DNA of 64,000 bases, taken from NCBI GenBank assembly GCA_022819645.1, contig JAJEGU010000033.1, positions 1 through 64,000 on the forward strand. Reading direction: 5' to 3'. A program made the position numbers and the translations under genes. Below are positions 51,341 through 60,231 of the stretch, in pieces. The stretch comes from Pseudomonadales bacterium. Lineage in GTDB: Bacteria; Pseudomonadota; Gammaproteobacteria; Pseudomonadales; Pseudohongiellaceae. The first letter of the stretch is position 1. Every line of letters starts with the position of its first letter. The notes below the pieces were generated by a model, which saw nothing but the letters and a program-made list of their open reading frames with translations, made no database searches and was not told the DNA's origin.

Positions 51341-52141
51341 ATGAAAAGAATACTTCTCGGCCTCGCATTGGCCGCGCTTGCGGCGCCGGCACCGGGGCAG
51401 CTCGCCACGCCGAACCCCGCCGGGCTGACCTACGGCCATGTCCATCTCAATGTTTCCGACATCGAACTCCACAAACGGATCTGGGTGGAACATTTTGACG
51501 GCGTGGTGGTGCAAAAAGGCCCGCTCACCGCGGTGCGCCTGCCCAATATGCTCGTGGCCCTCAGCGAGCGCGCCCCCAGCATGGGCTCCCGGGAGACCGT
51601 GATGGACCATTTCGGTTTCAAGGTGCGCAATATCGAGCGTTTTCTGGAGAAGTGGAGCGCGGCGGGATATGAAGTCGGCCGGGTATTCACCGGCGCCGAG
51701 GGACAGACCAATGCCTATGTGATGCTGCCGGACGATGTCTATGTGGAATTGCAGGAAGACCAGTCGCTGCACGTGGAGGTCATGGGCTACCACGTGCATT
51801 TCATTACTCCGGGGCATGAAGGTCTGCTCGAATGGTACACCGATGTTTTCGGCCTCGAAGTGCGCCCCCGGGGCTCCATCGCCACCACCACCAATGCGCC
51901 GGGAATGAACCTGAGTTTCGGCGCCGGCGAACGGGAGCGCCACGCCACCGAAGGAGCGGCCATCGACCACATCGGCTTTGAGTTTGAAGACCTCGAAGCT
52001 TTCTGCAAGCAACTCGAAGCCCGGGGCATCGAGTTCGATGTCCCCTACCGGGAAATTCCCTCCATCGAACTCAAGATCGCCTTCATTACCGACCCCGCGG
52101 GAGTTCGTATCGAACTCACGGAAGGCTACGACGAGTATTGA
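51341..52141 (+). CDS. exported VOC (glyoxalase/dioxygenase) superfamily protein
   Basis: A 266-residue protein with a signal peptide (MKRILLGLALAALAAPAPG) and two vicinal-oxygen-chelate modules: GLTYGHVHLNVSDIELHK with HFGFKVRNIERFLEKW, and EVMGYHVHFITPGHEGLLEWYTDVFGL with IDHIGFEFEDLEAFCKQL. Metal-ligand candidates are the His in each beta-alpha-beta start and Glu in TDPAGVRIELTEG. Possible lyase, dioxygenase or binding role. TAAGGAG lies upstream of the ATG. Its 3' end overlaps the convergent alcohol dehydrogenase by 16 bases. Confidence 0.82.
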   Translation: MKRILLGLALAALAAPAPGQLATPNPAGLTYGHVHLNVSDIELHKRIWVEHFDGVVVQKGPLTAVRLPNMLVALSERAPSMGSRETVMDHFGFKVRNIERFLEKWSAAGYEVGRVFTGAEGQTNAYVMLPDDVYVELQEDQSLHVEVMGYHVHFITPGHEGLLEWYTDVFGLEVRPRGSIATTTNAPGMNLSFGAGERERHATEGAAIDHIGFEFEDLEAFCKQLEARGIEFDVPYREIPSIELKIAFITDPAGVRIELTEGYDEY

Positions 52142-53199
52142 GCCTCTCGCATTTTCCCAGGTGCGTTGACCAGCACCTGCCGGCCTTCGACCCGGCCGGC
52201 CTTGAGATCGGCCAGGGCGCCGGTGGCTTCATCGAGGGGGCGTTCGGTGATGCGAATCGGGTCCACCTTGCCGGCCCGCACGAGGTCCATGAGTTCGGCG
52301 AAGTCCGCCAGACTGCCCACATAGCTGCCCCGGATCACCCGGGCGTTCATGGGAAGAAAGGGAATCGGCAGGTTCAGGGCGCCGCCGAAAAGGCCCACCA
52401 CCACCAGCGCGCCACCTTTGCGCAGGCAGCCGAGCCCGAAGTGAACGCTGGCTTCATTGCCGACGAAATCCAGCGCCGCGGAGGCCCCGCCGGTGGCCTT
52501 GCGGATAGCCTTCGCCGCCTGGGAATCGCCGGCATGAACCGTGCGGCTCACGCCGAGACCCTGGGCGGCCGCGAGTTTGGTCTCGTCGATATCGACCACA
52601 ATGGGGTCCAGCCCGAAGGCGGAACGGGCGATCTGAATCGCCATCATGCCCACGCCGCCTGCGCCGATAATGACGACTTCATCTCCCGGCGCGGTCTCGC
52701 CGACTTTCTTCAGGGCGCCATAGGCGGTGAGCCCGGAACAGGCATAAGTCGCGGCCAGCGGACCGGGAACCCCGCCGCAGTCGAACAGGTAGCGGGAATG
52801 CGGCACGAGCACATGATCGGCGAAGCCGCCCGGCGCAACGATGCCAAGCGCCCGCCCCGGCGTGCAAAGCTGTTCCTCGCCGCGGCGGCACACGGGACAT
52901 TCGCCGCAGCCGATCCAGGGAAACACCACCCGGCGCTCGCCGACCGTGACGTTTTCCGCATCCGGCCCGAGCGCCGCCACTTCTCCATAAATCTCGTGGC
53001 CAAGCACCTGCCCCGGCCTGCCCACCTCAAGCTGCTTGCCATGGCCGAGGTCAAAACCCCCGTCGTGCAGATGAATGTCGGAATGGCAAACCCCGCATGC
53101 CAGCACCTTCAGCAGCACCTCGCCGCCCCGGGGCGCCGGAACCTCCCCCGCCACCTTCTCCAGCGGCCCGCCCGGTGTCGTCGTCTGCCAGGAAATCAT
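52126..53199 (-). CDS. zinc-dependent alcohol dehydrogenase
   Basis: A 357-residue MDR-family dehydrogenase. Catalytic zinc region ACGVCHSDIH with GHEIYGEV, structural zinc lobe CGECPVCRRGEEQLC (four Cys), and the nucleotide-binding motif IGAGGVGMMAIQIA followed by the acidic end VVDIDE, favouring NAD over NADP. The start at 53199 overlaps the stop of the upstream beta-oxidation gene by ATGA, so the pair is translationally coupled and probably acts in one catabolic route. The C-terminus runs 16 bases into the VOC gene. Confidence 0.88.
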   Translation of the reverse strand: MISWQTTTPGGPLEKVAGEVPAPRGGEVLLKVLACGVCHSDIHLHDGGFDLGHGKQLEVGRPGQVLGHEIYGEVAALGPDAENVTVGERRVVFPWIGCGECPVCRRGEEQLCTPGRALGIVAPGGFADHVLVPHSRYLFDCGGVPGPLAATYACSGLTAYGALKKVGETAPGDEVVIIGAGGVGMMAIQIARSAFGLDPIVVDIDETKLAAAQGLGVSRTVHAGDSQAAKAIRKATGGASAALDFVGNEASVHFGLGCLRKGGALVVVGLFGGALNLPIPFLPMNARVIRGSYVGSLADFAELMDLVRAGKVDPIRITERPLDEATGALADLKAGRVEGRQVLVNAPGKMREAQYSS

Positions 53200-55298
53200 G
53201 CCTGCCGCCGGTCCCACTCCGCAAAACTGCTGTCGCCCTCGGCAAGTTCCTTCAGCAGGTTTGCGGGCTGCCAGTTGGTTGCGCCGTGTTGCCGCCGGAA
53301 TTCCAGAATCTGCTCGTACACCTTTTTCAGGCCGACCTGATCGGCATAAAACATGGGGCCGCCCTTGGCCACCGGGAAGGCGTAGCCGAAAACATAGACC
53401 ACATCCACATCCGAAGCCCGCTGGGCAATGCCCTCCTCAAGAATCCTGGCGCCTTCATTGACCAGAGGATACATGCAGCGGGCGATGATCTCTTCGGCGC
53501 CGATTTCGCGCCGGGCGATGCCGAACTTCTCCGCCTCTTCGCGAATCATGGCCTCGACTTCCGGGTCGGGAATGCGCTTGCGGGTTTCGCTGTCGTAACG
53601 GTAATAGCCGGCGCCGGTTTTCTGGCCGTGGCGGCCGGATTCCACGAGCCGCGTGCTCACCGCGTAGGGACGCGGATCATCGCCGGTGGTTCCCCGGGAC
53701 TGCCGCGCCTTGTAACCCACATCGAGCCCCGCCAGATCGCCCATGGCCACCGGCCCCATGGCCATGCCGAATTGCTCGAGGGTTGAATCAACCTGCCGGG
53801 GCGTGCAGCCCTCAAGCAGCAGCAACTGTGCTTCGCGGCCATAGCCGGTGAGCATGCGATTGCCGATGAAACCGTAGCAGACGCCGGACAGCGCGCAGAC
53901 CTTGCCGATTCGCTTGCCGAGGCGCATTACCGTGGCGAGGGCGTCGGCGGCGGTTTTTTCGCCGCGGACCACCTCAAGCAGGCGCATGACATTGGCGGGG
54001 CTGAAGAAGTGCGTGCCGAGTACGTCCCCGGGCCGGGCGGTAGCCGCGGCAATGGCGTCCACGTCCTGATAGGAAGTGTTGGTGGCGAGAATGGCGCCGG
54101 GTTTGCAGGTCTGGTCGAGTTTGGCGAAGATTTCCTTCTTCAGCTCGAGATTCTCGAACACCGCCTCGATCACGATGTCGGCATGGGCGATGTCGGCATA
54201 ATCCGTGGTGCCGGTAATCAGGCCCATGCGCCGCTTGACGTCGTCCTCGCTGAGCTTGCCGCGCTTGACGGTGATGCCGTAGTTCTTGCGGATGATTTTC
54301 ATGCCCCGGTCCAGGGCTTCGTCGCTGACTTCAAGCAGGATCACCGGAATACCGGCGTTGGCGAAACACATGGCGATGCCGCCGCCCATGGTGCCGCCGC
54401 CGATGATCGCCGCCTGGCTGATTTCACGCTGGGGAGTTTCCCTGGGCAGGCCCTTGATCCTGGCGGCCTGCCTTTCGGCGAAAAAGATATGGCGCATGGC
54501 GGCGGATTCCGGCGAGGTTACCAGTTCCCGGAACAGTTCCCGCTCCCGCTCGAGCGCCTGGTCGATGGGCAGATTGACCGCGGCTTCGAGACAACTCACG
54601 ATACGGTCGGGAGCGATCTGGCCCCGGGCCCGGGCATTGACCCGTTTGCGCGCCTGCTCGAAGAAGCCGGGTTCGATGGTGTCCGGGTCGATGACCACAT
54701 CGCGGATGCGCTTCAGTGGCGCGCCGGAATCCACCAGGTCCCGGGCGTAGCGCCTGGCGCCTTCGAGCAGATCGCCTTCGATGATTTCATTCACCAGGCC
54801 CATGTCGTGGGCCTTGCCGGCGGGCACCGGATTGCCCGAGGTGATGATGTCCAGCGCGGCCTTGACGCCGGCGATGCGCGGCAGGCGCTGGGTGCCGCCG
54901 GCGCCGGGAAGCAGGCCGAGCTTGACCTCGGGCAGGCCCACTTTCGCGCTGGCTACGGCGCAGCGGTAATGGCAGGCAAGCGCCACTTCAAAGCCGCCGC
55001 CGAGGGCAGTGCCGTGGATCGCGGCAATCACGGGCTTGCTTGAATTTTCCAGCGCGCCGAGTACTTCCGGCAGGCCGGGCGCCATGGGCGGCTTGTTGAA
55101 TTCGGTAATGTCGGCGCCGGCGATGAAGGTCCTGCCTTCGCAGGCGAGAATCACGGCTTCGGAATCGTCCCGCTGGGCCGCCTGGATGGATTTGAGAATG
55201 CCTTCCCGCACGCGCTGGGCGAGGGCGTTCACCGGTGGATTGTTGACGCTGATGACGCCGATCTTGTCCTGTACGGAATAGCTGACTGCCTGCGACAT
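53196..55298 (-). CDS. bifunctional enoyl-CoA hydratase / 3-hydroxyacyl-CoA dehydrogenase (FadJ-like)
   Basis: A 700-residue multifunctional protein. The crotonase domain (residues ~1-190) has the oxyanion-hole segments [14 protein letters not shown] and [19 protein letters not shown] with the Glu of [20 protein letters not shown]. The dehydrogenase part has the Rossmann motif [18 protein letters not shown] (~300), the catalytic [17 protein letters not shown], and a C-terminal domain with GAGYYRYD. It carries out steps 2 and 3 of beta-oxidation. The start at 55298 gives [14 protein letters not shown]; the longer frame is not conserved. Confidence 0.92.
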   Translation of the reverse strand: MSQAVSYSVQDKIGVISVNNPPVNALAQRVREGILKSIQAAQRDDSEAVILACEGRTFIAGADITEFNKPPMAPGLPEVLGALENSSKPVIAAIHGTALGGGFEVALACHYRCAVASAKVGLPEVKLGLLPGAGGTQRLPRIAGVKAALDIITSGNPVPAGKAHDMGLVNEIIEGDLLEGARRYARDLVDSGAPLKRIRDVVIDPDTIEPGFFEQARKRVNARARGQIAPDRIVSCLEAAVNLPIDQALERERELFRELVTSPESAAMRHIFFAERQAARIKGLPRETPQREISQAAIIGGGTMGGGIAMCFANAGIPVILLEVSDEALDRGMKIIRKNYGITVKRGKLSEDDVKRRMGLITGTTDYADIAHADIVIEAVFENLELKKEIFAKLDQTCKPGAILATNTSYQDVDAIAAATARPGDVLGTHFFSPANVMRLLEVVRGEKTAADALATVMRLGKRIGKVCALSGVCYGFIGNRMLTGYGREAQLLLLEGCTPRQVDSTLEQFGMAMGPVAMGDLAGLDVGYKARQSRGTTGDDPRPYAVSTRLVESGRHGQKTGAGYYRYDSETRKRIPDPEVEAMIREEAEKFGIARREIGAEEIIARCMYPLVNEGARILEEGIAQRASDVDVVYVFGYAFPVAKGGPMFYADQVGLKKVYEQILEFRRQHGATNWQPANLLKELAEGDSSFAEWDRRQA

Positions 55299-55399
55299 GG
55301 GGGCTCCCTGGATTTGTGGCCTGCTGGGGCGAAATGCGCGACGCCGGTCACGACTGTGCCGGAACGGGCGAGATAATAGCATAGGGAAGGCGGCAATCC

Positions 55400-55446
55400 C
55401 GCCATTCTGCGCGTAGCCCACCCCCGTCATTCTGCGCGCAGGATGA
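55400..55446. repeat. REP-A fragments in the divergent beta-oxidation promoter region
   Basis: CCATTCTGCGCGTAGCCCAC and CGTCATTCTGCGCGCAGGAT, incomplete palindromes between fadJ-like and acd genes. Confidence 0.6.
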
Positions 55447-55504
55447 CGATACAACCTGTCTCCGCCTGTGCTAACTTGTCGCCCTTCGCGGCGGGGAGGC
55501 CGGC

Positions 55505-56650
55505 ATGATCAGAGACCAGGAGACCCTGAACCAGTTGCTTGCGTTGATCGAGCGATTCGTCCGCGAACGGCTGGTTCCCGCCGAAAACCGGCTCGCCGAA
55601 GACGAGCGCGTACCCGATGAAATCTTTGCGGAAATGAAGCAGCTCGGCCTGTTCGGGCTGACGATACCGGAACAGTACGGCGGCCTCGGCCTGACCATGG
55701 AAGAGGAAATTCACGTCGCCATGGAACTCGGCAAGACCTCGCCCGCCTTCCGTTCGCTGGTCGGCACCAACAACGGCATCGGTTCGGCGGCCATCGTTTT
55801 CAACGGAACCGAAGCCCAGAAGCAAAAATACCTGCCCCGATACGCCAGCGGAGAATGGCTCAGTTGCTTCTGCCTCACCGAACCCGAAGCCGGCTCCGAC
55901 GCCGCCTCCCTGCGCACCACGGCAAGCCGCCGGGGCGACCATTATCTGCTCAACGGCGCCAAGCGCTTCATCACCAATGCGCCCCTGGCCCATACCTTCA
56001 ACGTCATGGCCCGCACCGATCCGGACATCCAGGGCGCCCGGGGCATTTCCTCGTTCATTGTGGAGCGCGGCACGCCGGGCATCACCCTGGGCGCGGTGGA
56101 CCGCAAGATGGGTCAGGCAGGCTCGCTCACCTGCGACGTGATCTTCGAGGATTGCCCGGTTCCCGCGGAAAACATCATCGGCGAGGAAGGCGAGGGATTC
56201 ATTACCGCGATGAAAGTGCTCGACCGGGGCCGGCTGCATATTTCCGGCGTCGCCGTGGGCCTGGCGGAACGCCTCATAGCCGACGCGCTCGACTACGCCA
56301 TGCAGCGCAAGCAGTTCGGCAAGCCCATCGCCGAGCAGCAACTCGTCCAGGCCATGCTTGCCGATTCGCGCACCGAAGCCTGGGCCGCCCGCTGCATGGT
56401 GCTGGAAACCGCCCGCAAGCGCGACGCCGGCGAGAACATCACCCTGGAATCCGCCGCCTGCAAGCTGTTTTGCGCGGAAATGGCGGGCAAGGTGGCAGAC
56501 CGCGCGGTGCAGATTCACGGCGGTTCAGGCTACATGGCGGAATTCGCCGTGGAGCGCTTCTACCGCGACGTCAGGCTGCTGCGCCTCTACGAAGGCACCA
56601 GCCAGATCCAGCAACTCGTCATCGCCAGGAACATGATCCGCAACGCCTGA
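55505..56650 (+). CDS. acyl-CoA dehydrogenase
   Basis: A 381-residue flavoprotein of standard length. Family marks are IPEQYGGLGL, CFCLTEPEAGSDAASLRT, KRFITNAPLAHTFNVMART, RKQFGKPIAEQQLVQ and QIHGGSGYMAEFAVERFYRD. The catalytic glutamate is in LYEGTSQIQQLVIARN. It performs the first step of beta-oxidation or a short/branched acyl-CoA oxidation with FAD. Divergent from the FadJ-like gene, and followed by two hairpin repeats. Confidence 0.92.
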   Translation: MIRDQETLNQLLALIERFVRERLVPAENRLAEDERVPDEIFAEMKQLGLFGLTIPEQYGGLGLTMEEEIHVAMELGKTSPAFRSLVGTNNGIGSAAIVFNGTEAQKQKYLPRYASGEWLSCFCLTEPEAGSDAASLRTTASRRGDHYLLNGAKRFITNAPLAHTFNVMARTDPDIQGARGISSFIVERGTPGITLGAVDRKMGQAGSLTCDVIFEDCPVPAENIIGEEGEGFITAMKVLDRGRLHISGVAVGLAERLIADALDYAMQRKQFGKPIAEQQLVQAMLADSRTEAWAARCMVLETARKRDAGENITLESAACKLFCAEMAGKVADRAVQIHGGSGYMAEFAVERFYRDVRLLRLYEGTSQIQQLVIARNMIRNA

Positions 56651-56672
56651 AGATCCTGCTTGCCTCCACGTT

Positions 56673-56714
56673 GGTATTCTCTGAAAAACTCCATCCGTGG
56701 AGTTTTTCATTATC
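56673..56714 (+). repeat. 42-bp hairpin repeat, copy B
   Basis: GGTATTCTCTGAAAAACTCC, loop ATCCGT, GGAGTTTTTC, then ATTATC. The stem carries C-G/A-T changes on both sides relative to copy A. It sits 22 bases after the acd stop and could double as its terminator. Confidence 0.75.
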
Positions 56715-56756
56715 GCAAAACAAAAGCGTGGTTTTGTTTTGCTCCTGAGCTCTGAC

Positions 56757-56782
56757 TTGATCCGAGCTTCTCTTGGGTTTGG
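56757..56782 (-). repeat. relative of the 7937 hairpin
   Basis: On the minus strand GAGAAGCTCGGATCAAGTCA then GAGCTC, matching the first hairpin at 7937-7967 in 23 of 26 positions over the compared stretch. The other two hairpins of that array are absent here. Confidence 0.5.
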
Positions 56783-56845
56783 AAGTCGGTATTCGTGGGG
56801 GTAGAATCGACCTGGGGCTCGTGCGGAGGCCCGGGGAGCAAGCTC

Positions 56846-57277
56846 ATGTACGACAAGATTCTGGTGGCGGTGGATTTGTCCGATGATTCCCACAAGGTGA
56901 TCGCAACCGCGGTGCGGCTCGCCGAGGACCCGGCCAAGCTCTGCCTCGTGCATGTGGTCGAGCCCGTGGCGGCTGCATACAGCATGGATTTGTACGCGGT
57001 CAATATCAATGAACTGCACGAGGAAGCCGTGGCCTACGCCGCCGAGCGCCTCAGGAAAATCGCCAGGGAAGACGGGCTGCGGGAAGACCGGATCTATACC
57101 CTGCCCGGCTCACCCGCCACCGAAGTGCCCAATCTCGCCGAGGAAATCGAAGCCGACGCCATCGTCATCGGCAGCCACGGCCATTCCGGCTGGAAAGCCC
57201 TCATCGGCTCCACCGCCATGAAGCTGCTGCACCACGCAAAATGCGATGTGCTTACCGTGCATGTATGCTGCGACTGA
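56846..57277 (+). CDS. universal stress protein (UspA family)
   Basis: A 143-residue single-domain UspA protein: MYDKILVAVDLSDDSHKVI, then VHVVEP, and the ATP-binding glycine motif GSHGHSGWKALIGSTAMKLLHHAKCDVLTVH (G2xG9xGS). Retention of the motif suggests ATP binding. Cytosolic stress-response role. The start is set at the ATG at 56846 because the family begins there. A MITE-2 copy follows 13 bases after the stop. Confidence 0.9.
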   Translation: MYDKILVAVDLSDDSHKVIATAVRLAEDPAKLCLVHVVEPVAAAYSMDLYAVNINELHEEAVAYAAERLRKIAREDGLREDRIYTLPGSPATEVPNLAEEIEADAIVIGSHGHSGWKALIGSTAMKLLHHAKCDVLTVHVCCD

Positions 57278-57289
57278 GTCGGGAGGAGG

Positions 57290-57456
57290 CCAGGAGCCTG
57301 CGCCGCAGGAATTCGCGAAAGCGAAAATTCGCTATCGCCGCGCCCCTGGCCGGTCGATTGAGGCGAATATTGGTGGATATGCAACGAAATCGAGCGGCCG
57401 GGGGCGCGGATGAGAGCGGATTTGCAGCCGTGAATTCCTGCGGCGCAGGCTCCTAG
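57290..57456 (+). mobile_element. MITE-2 copy 3 at the 3' end of the spermidine synthase-like gene
   Basis: The core 57294-57452 is exactly 159 bp; flanks are CCAG (57290-57293, one change from CTAG) and CTAG (57453-57456). The terminal repeats carry a compensated change at one position (GCCGCAGG / CCTGCGGC instead of GCCGTAGG / CCTACGGC), so base pairing is kept. The right-hand CTAG contains the TAG stop codon of the neighbouring gene. Confidence 0.9.
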
Positions 57457-58334
57457 TCCCGCAGCAGATTGCCCGGGGAATACTGATCGGTCAGCACTCG
57501 CCGGCTCATGTCCCAGTCTACCCTGGTTGACATGCGGGCGGGATACTCCAGCAGCGGAACGCCATAGGGATCCAGCCTTTCGGCGAGCCTCCGAGCGACG
57601 CCGCCGAGATCGCCCCGGGGCGGCAGCGCCCCGGAACGGGTGATGATGATGCGGTTGCCCGAAGTGGGCAGCTTGAAATTGTAGAACTCGTTCCACACCC
57701 GCTGGTAAGTCACCGATTCGTGATCGTACAGGCGGCTGGTGGAAAAGGTATTGGCGACGAGTACGCCGCCGGGGCTGAGAATCTGCTTCACCTCTTCGAG
57801 GAATTCCCGGGTGAGCAGATGCTCGGGAATATAGTCGCCGGTGAAGGCGTCGAGCATGATGTAGTCGTATTGCCTGCCGGCGAGCACGGCGCGCTTGATG
57901 AAAACCCGGGCATCGTTCACATGCACCCGCATGTTTTCGCTTTCCTCGAACAGGAAGAACTCCCTCGCCACGCTGACCACCGCCGGGTCGATTTCGATCA
58001 CATCGATGCGCGCCTCGGGAAACAGGTCGCCGAAAGTCATGGGAATCGAGCCGCCGCCGAGGCCGGCGATGAGAATCGACTCGGGCTCTGGGGTCAGCAG
58101 CAGACCGGCGAAGCTCATTCTGGTGTAGCTGAAGACCAGGCGTTCCGGCTCGTTGAGATCGATGCAGGTCTGGTTGCGGTCGCCGCGGTGGACATTGAAT
58201 ATCAAACAGCGCCGCGGGCCGTTCTGCTCCACGGTGATGTCGCGATACAGCGAACGTTCCTCATGGATGACGTCAGCGGCCACCGGCGCCGCCAGCGCCA
58301 GCAGCAGCATGGGCGCCAGTATTCTAGGATTCAT
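57453..58334 (-). CDS. exported spermidine synthase-like methyltransferase-fold protein
   Basis: A 293-residue protein with a signal-like N-terminus (MNPRILAPMLLLALAAPVAAD) and a spermidine-synthase fold: ILIAGLGGGSIPMTFGDLFP (nucleotide-binding glycine loop), VIEIDPAVVSVAREFF, and YDYIMLDAFTGDYIPEHLLT. In most bacteria such a domain is fused to an N-terminal membrane part. Here the membrane part is the separate upstream gene, overlapping by 11 bases. Whether it makes polyamines is doubtful: periplasmic orientation would separate it from its usual cofactors. The stop codon lies in the CTAG of MITE-2. Confidence 0.8.
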   Translation of the reverse strand: MNPRILAPMLLLALAAPVAADVIHEERSLYRDITVEQNGPRRCLIFNVHRGDRNQTCIDLNEPERLVFSYTRMSFAGLLLTPEPESILIAGLGGGSIPMTFGDLFPEARIDVIEIDPAVVSVAREFFLFEESENMRVHVNDARVFIKRAVLAGRQYDYIMLDAFTGDYIPEHLLTREFLEEVKQILSPGGVLVANTFSTSRLYDHESVTYQRVWNEFYNFKLPTSGNRIIITRSGALPPRGDLGGVARRLAERLDPYGVPLLEYPARMSTRVDWDMSRRVLTDQYSPGNLLRD

Positions 58335-58977
58335 GGCCGCGCATCGGAAGATAAAGTGAGCCTCGCTGGTAACCCGCAAGCAGGATTATCGCGGCGGCGA
58401 TGAGCAGGGCGCTGACTGCGCCCCAGAGAATCAGGTTCAGTTCCCACCAGAGCACGAAATAGAACGAGGTGCCCAGGGTGCCGGCGGCGCTGCCGATGGT
58501 GGAAACAAAGAACAGCAGCCCCGCCATCTGGCCGCTGTGTTCTTCGGATTCCACCAGCAGCCGCACGGAGTACGGCGAGATCATGCCGAGCAGGGTGGTG
58601 GGTACCGAGAACATGACGATGGAGGCCAGCAGCGCGCCGTAGCGGATGTCCTCCACGGTGAGAAAGATCGGTCGCATGATCTGGTCGGCAAACAGGATGA
58701 TCGGCAGGGAAAACAGCGCGGCGCTGACGTAGAAACTGGCGAAAACCAGGGCATTGGGATTGCGCATGGAAAGTCGACCGCCTACGAGATAACCCAGCGC
58801 CAGGGCGAGCATGAAGACGGTGATGATGCTGCCCCAGACCGAAACCGAGCCGCCGAAGTACGGCGCCATGATGCGCGCGCCGAGCATTTCCACGGTCATG
58901 ATGCAGAAGCCGCTGACAAAGGCCACGGTGGCGACGACGGGCCGGGGCAGCGGAGAATGGTTCGCGGCTTCCGCCAT
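58324..58977 (-). CDS. membrane half of an MFS/spermidine synthase-type protein
   Basis: A 217-residue integral membrane protein with about six TM helices: VVATVAFVSGFCIMTVEMLGARIMAPYFGGSVSVWGSIIT-type opening, GYLVGGRLS, and SVPTTLLGMISPYSVRLLV. These are the sequences that normally form the N-terminal membrane part of fused MFS/spermidine-synthase proteins. It overlaps the downstream enzyme-domain gene by 11 bases in another frame, so the two products are likely made together and may assemble. Confidence 0.82.
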   Translation of the reverse strand: MAEAANHSPLPRPVVATVAFVSGFCIMTVEMLGARIMAPYFGGSVSVWGSIITVFMLALALGYLVGGRLSMRNPNALVFASFYVSAALFSLPIILFADQIMRPIFLTVEDIRYGALLASIVMFSVPTTLLGMISPYSVRLLVESEEHSGQMAGLLFFVSTIGSAAGTLGTSFYFVLWWELNLILWGAVSALLIAAAIILLAGYQRGSLYLPMRGHES

Positions 58978-59053
58978 GGTTTTTCCGTCCGGGGTGAAAG
59001 GCCAGACAAGGTATCAGACCGGAGGGCTTAATGGAATCCGGAATGTTTCTTTG

Positions 59054-59205
59054 GCGTAATTCTCATTTTGGCGCTCCATGCATGTCATTCTGCGCGAAGC
59101 GAAGCGTAGTCGCAGAATCTCTTGCAGTGGCCACACGATGAGATCCTGCGACTGCGCGCAGGATGACTGATATGAGCGCGCCCATTGGCATAATGAGAAT
59201 TGCTG
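59054..59205 (+). mobile_element. MITE-1 copy, 152 bp
   Basis: The right end AATGAGAATTGCTG is intact; the left end is GCGTAATTCTCATT (three changes in its first four bases). A perfect 9-bp target duplication GTTTCTTTG lies at 59045-59053 and 59206-59214. Internal REP-A palindromes match those of the 8122 copy. It lies in the 309-base gap between the membrane-half gene and the MerR gene, which holds no other feature. Confidence 0.88.
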
Positions 59206-59286
59206 GTTTCTTTGGCGCATCGCCGCTGACGGCAAATTGAAGGATTTGGTCGCAGTAACTTTGCAAATGAGGAATGACCCGACAAC

Positions 59287-60081
59287 TTACCGAAGCCTGA
59301 GCAAGCGGCGGAAGGATTCGGCAACCAGTTCCAGGCGGGATTTTTCGTCCTCGTTCAGGCCGCGCACGGCAAGTTCGATATCGGGGGTGATCCTGACCCG
59401 GGACCAGGTTTCGACGGGGCGGACCTGGTCAAGCGGTACTCTCCCGTCAAGGCGCTTCAGTAGTTCAATCAGTTCTAATGCGTAGTCTTCAGGGAGTCTT
59501 CTCTGGGGCGCCCCCACGGCCATGGCCATCCTGAGTGTTTCTTCATCGTCTTCGTTCAGATGGTCCTCTGGCTCAAGTTCCACGTCGTCATCGGAATCCG
59601 AAGGATCGGTCATCCGCGCCACGGGGGCCTCCATTGTGGCTTCCTGGTCGGCGGCAGACTCCATGTCCCGCCAGGCGTGCTCTCTTGCGGCTCTTCTTGC
59701 CGCCGCCGTGACGCTGCGGGTCGGGGCTTTGGTCTTCTTGTCGAGGGCTTCCACCGCCAATCGCGCCGGCAGCACCCGGTTCGCCACCCGGTTGATAATT
59801 TGCTGGGGGAGTTTTTCGAACAGGCGGCGCAGATCCTGCAGGGTGAGCGGCTCGACCTCGCCGAGTTCTTCGGCTTCCCGCACTTGCTGGATAAACAGCA
59901 GCCGATCCCGCACCAACGCCGGATAACGCGTGCGCCTGCCGCGCCGCCCCACTCGCGGCAGCAAGTCTTCCTGCACGTAATAGGCGATCGTGCGCCGGTC
60001 GAAGCCGGTTTCCTGTTCCAACTCTTCAGCGGTGTAGCTGCGCTGGTTGTGTAACACCGGATTGGGTTGTTGATATGTCAT
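59287..60081 (-). CDS. MerR-family transcription regulator
   Basis: A 264-residue protein with an N-terminal MerR winged helix: RSYTAEELEQETGFDRRTIAYYVQEDLLP, with the arginine-rich wing RVGRRGRRTRYPALVRDRLLF. The middle is acidic and low in complexity (residues ~130-190). The conserved C-terminus PVETWSRVRITPDIELAVRG is typical of MerR proteins paired with ARPP-1 genes as I recall. No cysteine cluster, so it is not a metal sensor of the classic kind. Divergent from the ARPP-1 gene across a repeat-rich operator; there is almost no leader before its ATG. Confidence 0.8.
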   Translation of the reverse strand: MTYQQPNPVLHNQRSYTAEELEQETGFDRRTIAYYVQEDLLPRVGRRGRRTRYPALVRDRLLFIQQVREAEELGEVEPLTLQDLRRLFEKLPQQIINRVANRVLPARLAVEALDKKTKAPTRSVTAAARRAAREHAWRDMESAADQEATMEAPVARMTDPSDSDDDVELEPEDHLNEDDEETLRMAMAVGAPQRRLPEDYALELIELLKRLDGRVPLDQVRPVETWSRVRITPDIELAVRGLNEDEKSRLELVAESFRRLLRLR

Positions 60082-60083
60082 TT

Positions 60084-60160
60084 ACTGTCAATTAAATGCA
60101 ATTAACTGTTGACATTTATGTCGCCGCCTTTATACTGTCATCTACTGGCGATAACTGTCA
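60084..60160 (+). promoter_or_regulatory. promoter with ACTGT(C/T) operator array
   Basis: -35 TTGACA (60109-60114) and -10 TATACT (60131-60136), spacing 16. The sequence ACTGTCA occurs at 60084, 60134 and 60154, and ACTGTTGACA at 60105. Start-to-start distances are 21, 29 and 20 bases, near whole helical turns. The array flanks and overlaps the core promoter, as expected for binding by the adjacent MerR protein. Confidence 0.65.
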
Positions 60161-60231
60161 AGAAAGAGAAGCAGGCGCCCGGCAACCTTCCCTCCCGGCA
60201 ATCAGCCATCAATCAATCCAAGGAGAACCTT

